Origin: Kribbella soli
GTDB lineage: Bacteria; Actinomycetota; Actinomycetes; Propionibacteriales; Kribbellaceae
DNA: 64,000 nucleotides
Assembly: GCF_004331345.1 (NCBI RefSeq)
Contig: NZ_SJJZ01000001.1
Location: 1,116,001 to 1,180,000, forward strand
Reading direction: 5' to 3'
Within the stretch, counting starts at the first letter, position 1. Every line of letters begins with the position of its first letter. The notes below the pieces were generated by a model. The model saw only the letters and a program-made list of their open reading frames with translations. It ran no database searches and was not told the DNA's origin. Both the position numbers and the translations under genes were made by a program. This document shows, in pieces, positions 57,906 to 64,000 of the stretch.

Positions 57906-58945
57906 GTCCAGACGCGGCTCGGGTACGACGTCCGCAGTACCGGCATGACCTCTGTGACGAAGGTCTCGACGGACTCCCGGTTCTCCTCCTCCGGGAGTCC
58001 CGCGACCTCCAGCGAGATGCCGGAAAGCTCGTGCCCGAACGTTTCCTGGTACCGGCCGAACTTGTCGATCACCTGTTCCGGCGACCCGACCAGCACCGAT
58101 CCGCCGTCGAGGAACTCCTCCAGCGTCCGGAACGGCAGCTGGTTGTGCCGGGCACCCGGTGAGTCCATGAACGCGTCGAAGATCGGCCGGTACCCATCGA
58201 CCGCCTCCTGCGACGTTTTCTTCACGTACAGCCCGTTGAACCCGGCGCCCACCACAGCAGCCGCCGGGTCCCGTCCGTACGCCTCCCAGCGCTCCCGGTA
58301 GTGCCGGATCAGACCGGCGTACTTCTCCAACGGATGGAACCCGTTCGCCGAGAACAACGGGTCGCCCCAGCGCGCCGCCAGCTCGGTGGACTCCGTCGAC
58401 GACGCCGACCCGTGCCACAGCGGGATGCCGTCCGGTCGGTACGGCCGCGGCTGCGTGGTCGCGTCCGTCAGCGCCGGGCGATAACGCCCCGACCAGGAAA
58501 CTTCGGTTTCCCGGAGCAGTCGCCGGAGCAGCTCGTACTTCTCCCGGTTCCGCTCCCACTGCCCGTCCAGCTCGTACCCGAACAGCGCGTTCTGTTCCGG
58601 GTCGTTTCCCTTCCCGATGATGATGTCGAGCCGTCCACCCGACAGCTGGTCGAGCGTCGCGTAGTCCTCCGCCACCCGCACCGGGTCCAGTAGCGACAGC
58701 ACCGTCACCGTGGTCAACAGCCGGATCCGTGACGTCACTGCCGCGATGTAGGACAGTACGACGGGCGGCGACGACGAGATGAACCGTTGCGCGTGCCGCT
58801 CCCCCACGCCGTACGCGTCGAAGCCCAGCTCCTCCGCCCACTGCGCCTGCTGGACGACGCGCCGGAACCGCTCGGACGGCGTGAGCTGCACGCCGCTGAT
58901 CGGGTCCGGCGAGTTGTCGATCAGCGTGTACGTACAGAACTTCAC
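57902..58945 (-). CDS. LLM class flavin-dependent oxidoreductase
   Basis: 347 residues. Bacterial luciferase-like TIM barrel with typical segments (WAEELGFDAYGVGERHAQRFISSSPPVVLSYIAAVT; LLDPVRVAEDYATLDQLSGGRLDIIIGKGND; VLVGSPEQVIDKFGRY). It uses reduced FMN supplied by another protein. Last gene of a five-gene minus-strand operon with two other LLM enzymes. Confidence 0.92.
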   Translation of the reverse strand: MKFCTYTLIDNSPDPISGVQLTPSERFRRVVQQAQWAEELGFDAYGVGERHAQRFISSSPPVVLSYIAAVTSRIRLLTTVTVLSLLDPVRVAEDYATLDQLSGGRLDIIIGKGNDPEQNALFGYELDGQWERNREKYELLRRLLRETEVSWSGRYRPALTDATTQPRPYRPDGIPLWHGSASSTESTELAARWGDPLFSANGFHPLEKYAGLIRHYRERWEAYGRDPAAAVVGAGFNGLYVKKTSQEAVDGYRPIFDAFMDSPGARHNQLPFRTLEEFLDGGSVLVGSPEQVIDKFGRYQETFGHELSGISLEVAGLPEEENRESVETFVTEVMPVLRTSYPSRVWT

Positions 58946-58952
58946 CCGAGTG

Positions 58953-59729
58953 TCACCGCACCTTCTTCTCGCCCGCGGTCACCGGCAGACCGAGGCGATT
59001 GCCGGGCACCGGCGCCGGGCAGGTCCCGTACGCCGTGAACGCGAACGGCAGGTTGATGGTCCGGTTGAAGTCGATTCGCACCGACCCGTCCCGCTCCACC
59101 GGCCCGGTCGTCACCGTCCGCCAGGGCGCCGTCTCCTCGCCGTTCGTCTTGTCGTGGAACGAGAGGTTGAGCCGACTGTCACTCGCAGCGGTCGCGACCA
59201 GCTCGTACGCCGTACCTCCCAACGCCACGTGCACCGTGCCGACCGCGGTGATGTGCTGACGCAGATCGTCGCGCGCCGTCGACACCTCCACCCGCTGCGC
59301 CTTCGGGTACGGACTGAAATACCCGGTGATCGTCCACGCATCGTCGATCGGGTACGTCGGTACGCCCTTGAAGCCCTTCCGCGTCGCAGCGGCGGGGTCC
59401 CGTTGCCGGACGGCGTACCGGCCGCCGCGCAGGACGAGTTCCGCCAAACGGTTTCCGTGCAGCAGCCAGCTGAGTGAGCCGGCTTCCGGAACGCTGGCGG
59501 AAACCGTTCCGTGGACTGGTTCTCCGCCCGCTGTCAGTTCACCGGAGGCCGTGACGTGAGCCTGTTCGTCGGCCCACCATTTTCCGGCCAGACCGTCGAT
59601 CGCGGTGGGCGTGTCCGACAGCCAGTTGAAGGCGACGACGGACAGCCAGCCGTAGTCGGTGTCCAGGTCGCGCTCCCGCGCCGCGTGCCAGGTCTGCCAG
59701 TCCTGCTCCAGATCGGAAACGACCGTCAT
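58953..59729 (-). CDS. DUF1684 domain protein
   Basis: 258 residues. It begins DLEQDWQTWHAARERDLDTDYGWLSVVAFNWL and ends with RIDFNRTINLPFAFTAYGTCPAPVPGNRLGLPVTAGEK, matching DUF1684. Its ATG overlaps the stop of the SsuD-like gene (ATGA), and it lies seven bases before the next LLM gene. Function unknown; repeated occurrence with LLM monooxygenases suggests an accessory in the same pathway. Confidence 0.87.
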   Translation of the reverse strand: MTVVSDLEQDWQTWHAARERDLDTDYGWLSVVAFNWLSDTPTAIDGLAGKWWADEQAHVTASGELTAGGEPVHGTVSASVPEAGSLSWLLHGNRLAELVLRGGRYAVRQRDPAAATRKGFKGVPTYPIDDAWTITGYFSPYPKAQRVEVSTARDDLRQHITAVGTVHVALGGTAYELVATAASDSRLNLSFHDKTNGEETAPWRTVTTGPVERDGSVRIDFNRTINLPFAFTAYGTCPAPVPGNRLGLPVTAGEKKVR

Positions 59730-60826
59730 GATGCTTTCCTTTGTTCGCGGTGGGCTACCTCGGAGCGGACCAGCGGGATCACGTACCGGCCGAAGTCGAT
59801 CGCGTCGTCGTAGATGTCGTAGCCGCGGGCGGAGAAGATCCGGATCCCGAGGTCGTAGTAGTCGAGCAGCGCGGCAGCAACCGTTTCCGGCGTTCCGACC
59901 AGTGCCGTGGAGTTTCCGCCGCCACCGGTGAGGCCGGTCGGCGCGGTCCAGAGCGCGCGATCGTGCCGCTCACCGGCCGCGACCGCCTTCAGCAACCGCT
60001 GCGATCCAGCGTTTTCCGGCGTCTTCGACCGCAGCCGGGTACTCGCCGGAACACCGCCGGCCTGCACGTCCTTGATCCGGCCGAGAATGCGTTCCGCCTT
60101 CTCCCAGGCGAGTTCCTCGGTCGGCGCCAGGATCGGCCGGAACGCGATCTGGAGCATCGGCCGGTCCGTCCGCCCCGCACGCGCCGCCGCGGCGTCGATG
60201 GTCGCGAGCTGTTCCCGGGTCCCGGCCAGCGGCTCACCCCAGAGCGCGAAGATGTCCGCCTCGGCCGCGCCGACCGCGTACGCCGCCGCGGACGAGCCGC
60301 CGAACGAGATCCGCGGCCGCGGCTGCTGAACCGGCTTGATGTCGGCGAGGAACTGCTCGAACCGATAGTGCTTTCCGTCGAAGTCGAACCGGGTGTCCGA
60401 GGTCCAGGCCTGCTTGAGGATCTGGATGAACTCGGCCGTCCGCCCGTACCGGTCGTCCTTCGCCAGGAAGTCACCCTCGGCGGCCTGGTCCGCAGTCGAC
60501 CCGCCGGTGATCACGTGCACCTCGAACCGGCCGCCACTGAGGTGGTCCAGGGTCGCAAACGTTTTCGCGGTCAGCGTCGGATAGGCGACGTTCGGCCGGT
60601 GGGCGACGACGAGGTTGATCCGCTCGGTGCGGCCGGCGACGTACGCCGCGACCTGGGCCGGGTCGGGCGAGCCCGAGTGGTAGGCGAACAGGATCCGGTC
60701 CCATCCGTTGTCCTCGTGGGCGCGCGCGAGTTTGCTGGTGTACTCCAGGTCCAGCGGGCCGCCGGTTCGCGGCGTCACCTCGCTGGCCGGATTGGTTCCG
60801 GCGATGCCGAGGAACTCAACTGGCAT
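59726..60826 (-). CDS. LLM class flavin-dependent monooxygenase, alkanesulfonate monooxygenase-like
   Basis: 366 residues from the ATG with GAAGGAAG upstream. The family segments are YTSKLARAHEDNGWDRILFAYHSGSPDPAQVAAYVAGRTERINLVVAHRPNVAYPTLTAKTFATLDHLSGGRFEVHVITGGS and ISFGGSSAAAYAVGA, the latter as in SsuD and related desulfonating enzymes. It would cleave a C-S or similar bond using FMNH2 and oxygen. It overlaps the end of the FAD/NAD(P)-binding gene by 11 bases. Confidence 0.92.
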   Translation of the reverse strand: MPVEFLGIAGTNPASEVTPRTGGPLDLEYTSKLARAHEDNGWDRILFAYHSGSPDPAQVAAYVAGRTERINLVVAHRPNVAYPTLTAKTFATLDHLSGGRFEVHVITGGSTADQAAEGDFLAKDDRYGRTAEFIQILKQAWTSDTRFDFDGKHYRFEQFLADIKPVQQPRPRISFGGSSAAAYAVGAAEADIFALWGEPLAGTREQLATIDAAAARAGRTDRPMLQIAFRPILAPTEELAWEKAERILGRIKDVQAGGVPASTRLRSKTPENAGSQRLLKAVAAGERHDRALWTAPTGLTGGGGNSTALVGTPETVAAALLDYYDLGIRIFSARGYDIYDDAIDFGRYVIPLVRSEVAHREQRKAS

Positions 60827-62717
60827 GGCGTTCTTCCTTCCGTACGGTGGGTGCGAGCAGCTTGAGCAGGTCGCGGGCGACGGCGTCGTTCTGCCGGAAG
60901 CCGGGACCGTTGAAATGCGGCCGGGAGAAACCTGACGAGCCGGCCGATCCGGAAACGGACGGCCCGAGCAGAAACAGCGTTTCCTGCGTGGATCCGTCGG
61001 CACGGATCGCGCGGCATTGCGAGTCCGCCTTGAGCTGACCGCCGCCGAGACTCGTTCCGTCGGCCGCGAACAGTTCGTCCGCCGCCAGCGCACCCGAGTC
61101 CAGCAGACCGCGCAGCAACGGGTCGGCGGTCGCGAGTACGTCGGGACGCGGCAACCGGGCCTCGACGAAGGCCCGCGCCCTGACCTCACCCGCCACCGCA
61201 GGACTGGTGGCAACGAACTGATCGTTGTCGATAGCAACATCGAGATCCGGCCCGGCGAACCGGACGATGCCGGCCCGATGCAGCGCGAGCAGCTCCTCCA
61301 GCCGTCGCGGCGGCGGTCCGCTCGCCACGAACGAGAAGAAGCTGTGCCACTCGCTCTCCACCCGCCGCACCCGATCCTCGTCCGACAACTGCCCGTCGGT
61401 GATCGCCCGCGACAACACGCTGTAGATACTCAGCAGCGCGTTGAACACCGCCAGATCCGCGGAATACGCCGAATCCGCGCGCCGGAGCAGATCGTTCTCG
61501 ATCAGCTCGGTAAGGAACCGCTCGAACCCCTCCCGGTCCGCGAAGAACCGCCCGGCCAACGGCCGATCCACCTCGTGCCGGACGAACCGGTCGTTAGCAG
61601 CCGGCACAGCGGCACCGACGGCGGCCTCGAACTCCGCATCCGACCCCGCACCGGATCGGGGCGACCAGGCGTCGAGCGCTTCGGCGAACCGTTCCCACGG
61701 CCACCGGGTTCGTTCGGCATGGGCGGTGAACAGCTGCTGATAGTGCGCGTAGGCCAACTCTTTCTCGATCAACGGCGCCACGTCACGGTCGAAGTCGAGA
61801 ACGCCTTCGCCCAACGCCTCCTTCGTCAGGTAGCGCGTCGGGACCGGCTTCGTTCCCGGGACGGTGTAGCCGAGCTTCGAGTGGTACGGGACGCCGCGGC
61901 GCGAACCGACGTACAGGATCGGCTCGTCGCCGGACGGGTGGTAGCTGAGCAGGCCGTTGCACTCGTCGTACCAGCCGCCGCGGCCCTCGGTGAGCAGCAC
62001 CATCAGGTCGACGAACGCCTGCCCGAATCCGCGGACGATCACCGGCGCCTGCGGCCACAGCCCGTCCAGGTCGACGTCGGCGGTGTACCCGGGCGGGATG
62101 TAGGTCAGGCCGGCGTCCGCGGCCTGCGCCGCCCACGCCGATTCCGATGCCGTGGGCAACCGATCCAGGTAGCCGAGCGCGAGCACCACCGCGTCGGCCG
62201 CGATCTCCTGGCCGGACCCGAGAATCACCCGCTGGTCCGCAGTGAGCTCGACGGCTCGCTCCGGATGGGTGATGACGGTCGCGGGGAGATCGCGGACGAC
62301 GCGCTCCCACACCCACGCCAGGTACTCCGCCTGCACCTGACGCGGTGGGAAGTCCATCGGGCCGGGAGGTTCGAGCCCGGCCTTCTCGAGGATCACCGCG
62401 CCCTCGCCGGCGACCCAGGCGGCGAGGTCCGGCCCCGGCACGATCGGTCCCTCGCACTCGACCGACTCGTCGGTGAAGATCGTGACGTCGGACGTCATCG
62501 AGTTCATCCACAACAGCCGCGACTGCTCGCGCCGCCAGATCCGCCCGCCACCGGCCGGGAACGGATCCACCACGTGGATCTCGACCCGTCGGCCACCGAG
62601 GAACTCTCCGGAACTGGCCGCGAACCGTTCCAGCAACCCTGCAGTCCGCGGTCCACCACCCACGAACACCACCGTCGCCGGCGGCTCCTTCCACGGATGC
62701 AGATCGGCCACGGTCAT
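60816..62717 (-). CDS. FAD/NAD(P)-binding protein
   Basis: 633 residues. The N-terminal nucleotide motif VVFVGGGPRTAGLLERFAAS (glycines 20-22) and PFPAGGGRIWRREQ, with a second segment AADAVVLALGYLD, place it in the FAD-NAD(P)-binding (PF13454-type) group. Its ATG overlaps the upstream LLM stop (ATGA). It may supply reduced flavin to the neighbouring monooxygenases or modify an amine substrate; the sequence alone does not decide. Confidence 0.85.
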   Translation of the reverse strand: MTVADLHPWKEPPATVVFVGGGPRTAGLLERFAASSGEFLGGRRVEIHVVDPFPAGGGRIWRREQSRLLWMNSMTSDVTIFTDESVECEGPIVPGPDLAAWVAGEGAVILEKAGLEPPGPMDFPPRQVQAEYLAWVWERVVRDLPATVITHPERAVELTADQRVILGSGQEIAADAVVLALGYLDRLPTASESAWAAQAADAGLTYIPPGYTADVDLDGLWPQAPVIVRGFGQAFVDLMVLLTEGRGGWYDECNGLLSYHPSGDEPILYVGSRRGVPYHSKLGYTVPGTKPVPTRYLTKEALGEGVLDFDRDVAPLIEKELAYAHYQQLFTAHAERTRWPWERFAEALDAWSPRSGAGSDAEFEAAVGAAVPAANDRFVRHEVDRPLAGRFFADREGFERFLTELIENDLLRRADSAYSADLAVFNALLSIYSVLSRAITDGQLSDEDRVRRVESEWHSFFSFVASGPPPRRLEELLALHRAGIVRFAGPDLDVAIDNDQFVATSPAVAGEVRARAFVEARLPRPDVLATADPLLRGLLDSGALAADELFAADGTSLGGGQLKADSQCRAIRADGSTQETLFLLGPSVSGSAGSSGFSRPHFNGPGFRQNDAVARDLLKLLAPTVRKEERHAS

Positions 62718-64000
62718 AGCTGGAGCCCTAGGTGGTCCCGGAGCGTTGTGCCGGCGTATTCCGAGCGGAAAACGCCGCGTTCGCGGAGCAGCGGGACGAC
62801 GCGGTCGACGAAGTCGTCGAGGCCGGACGGGGTGAGGTGCGGAACGAGTACGAAACCGTCTGCAGCGTTTTCCTGGACGTGCCGGTTGACGGCCTCCGCG
62901 ACCGTGGTGGGCGAACCGACGAACGTCTGCCGGTTCTGCTGGTTGATCACGGTCTGCCGCAGCGACCAGCCGTGCTCCTCCGCCTGCGCTCGCCACTCGG
63001 AAACGATCGGAAACGGATCGTTGTACCCGACCCGCCCCTGTGTCACCGACGACCCGACGACCGGGTCCTCGGCCGGCAGCGGACCGTCCGGGTCGTACGC
63101 CGAGAGATCGCGTCCCCAGAGCAGTTCGGCCAGCACCAACGCGGTCGGACCGGAAACCTGCTGCTCCCGGATGTACGCCGCTTTCTCGATCGCGTCGGCG
63201 TCCGTGTCCGCGACCACGACCGTCACCGCGGGCATGATCTTCAGCGACTCGTCGGTCCGCCCGTACTTCGCCAGCCGCGACTTCACGTCCTTGTAGAAGG
63301 TCTGCCCGCCCTCGAACGTCCCGTGCCGGCTGAAGATCACGTCCGCGCTCGACGCCGCGAACTCGCGCCCCTCGTCGCTGTCGCCGGCCTGGATGATCAC
63401 CGGCCGGCCCTGTGGCGACGGCGGCAGACCGAACCGCCCGCGGATGGTGAAGTGCGCGCCGTCGTCCGCGAAGGCCCCAGCGCCCTCGCGGGCGAACGCA
63501 CCCGCCGCCTGGTCGAGGACGAGTTCGTCACCGTTCCAGGAGTCCCAGAGTTTCCGCACGATCCGCAGCGATTCCTGCGCACGGACGTACCGGTCGCCCT
63601 TGTCGAGGTATCCGCCGCGGCGGAAGTTCTCGCCGGTGAACGCGTCCCAGGACGTCACGACGTTCCAGGCCGCGCGGCCGTTGGAGACGTGGTCGAGGGT
63701 CGAGAGTCGTTTCGCCAGTTCGTACGGCTCGTTGAAGGTCGAGTTGACGGTCGCGGCCAGGCCGAGGTGCGTCGTGACCGCGGCCAGTGCGCTGAGCACG
63801 GTCAGCGACTCGGGCCGGCCGACCACGTCCAGGTCGTGGATCCTCCCCTTCACCTCGCGCAGCCGCAGCCCTTCGGCCAGGAAGAAGAAGTCGAAGGTCC
63901 CGCGTTCCGCGGTTTCCGCGAGTTGCCGGAACGATCCGAAATCGATCTGCGACCCGGCCGCGGGGTCCGACCAGACGGTCGTGTTGTTCACGCCCGGAAA
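62714..64000 (-). CDS. LLM class flavin-dependent oxidoreductase, NtaA/SnaA/DszA type (5' end cut by window edge)
   Basis: About 428 residues visible; the frame stays open through the right edge (reading FPGVNNTTVWSDPAAG), so the true start is outside. Family segments: LAETAERGTFDFFFLAEGLRLRE; AAWNVVTSWDAFTGENFRRGG; VIIQAGDSDEGREFAASSADVIFSRHGT. These enzymes oxidise sulfur- or nitrogen-containing organics with FMNH2. It is the upstream-most visible gene of the operon, and transporter genes could lie beyond the window. Confidence 0.93.
   Translation of the reverse strand, partial: FPGVNNTTVWSDPAAGSQIDFGSFRQLAETAERGTFDFFFLAEGLRLREVKGRIHDLDVVGRPESLTVLSALAAVTTHLGLAATVNSTFNEPYELAKRLSTLDHVSNGRAAWNVVTSWDAFTGENFRRGGYLDKGDRYVRAQESLRIVRKLWDSWNGDELVLDQAAGAFAREGAGAFADDGAHFTIRGRFGLPPSPQGRPVIIQAGDSDEGREFAASSADVIFSRHGTFEGGQTFYKDVKSRLAKYGRTDESLKIMPAVTVVVADTDADAIEKAAYIREQQVSGPTALVLAELLWGRDLSAYDPDGPLPAEDPVVGSSVTQGRVGYNDPFPIVSEWRAQAEEHGWSLRQTVINQQNRQTFVGSPTTVAEAVNRHVQENAADGFVLVPHLTPSGLDDFVDRVVPLLRERGVFRSEYAGTTLRDHLGLQL

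Overview
The window is high-GC actinobacterial chromosome. The rpoB/rpoC sequences, an mce lipid-transport operon, a NusG with a long acidic N-terminus, GTG/TTG starts, and ATGA/GTGA overlaps all fit. Gene content and order suggest Propionibacteriales, possibly near Kribbella; this is inference and no 16S gene is present to test it.

The backbone is the conserved translation/transcription neighbourhood, all on the minus strand. Read right to left it is tRNA-Thr, tRNA-Met, rpmG, two MaoC-type dehydratase genes (had-like), murB, then tRNA-Trp, secE, nusG, rplK, rplA, then rplJ, rplL, then rpoB, rpoC (rpoC runs off the left edge). Accessory blocks sit between these units. (1) 7.3-18.1 kb: a complete mce operon (ATPase, two YrbE permeases, MceA-F, two Mce-associated proteins) lies between rplL and rpoB. 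(2) 19.6-33.8 kb: an MFS/IclR/SMI1 group; a divergent IclR-controlled module (KDG kinase, RidA, PLP deaminase, N-acyl-D-amino-acid deacylase, KDPG aldolase) that reads as N-acetyl-D-glucosaminate catabolism; a two-component system; a PheS-like protein behind a Cys-rich leaderless leader peptide; and an FMN hydroxyacid oxidase. (3) 37-52.9 kb: aspartate aminotransferase, adenosine deaminase, TrpB2; a leaderless operon encoding an XRE-TPR regulator, a 2H phosphoesterase and a winged-helix protein, whose upstream region carries 10-bp-phased iterons; a sugar ABC-importer locus with an FAD oxidoreductase and an RpiR regulator; and an AbiEi/DUF559-type protein bracketed by long palindromes. (4) 56.2-64 kb: an epimerase, a DUF899 protein, and an operon of three luciferase-like monooxygenases with DUF1684 and FAD/NAD(P)-binding proteins (the last gene is cut by the right edge).

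No insertion sequence, prophage or CRISPR array was seen. No gene-free stretch exceeds about 300 bases; the longer intergenic regions (rpoB leader, mce promoter, L10 leader, the 41.3-41.5 kb iteron region, the tRNA-Trp promoter region) are described as regulatory entries. The best candidates for something undescribed are the iteron-flanked three-gene operon, the palindrome-bracketed DUF559 gene, and the Cys-leader/PheS-like pair. An Asn at the RpoB position equivalent to E. coli Ser531 is also notable.
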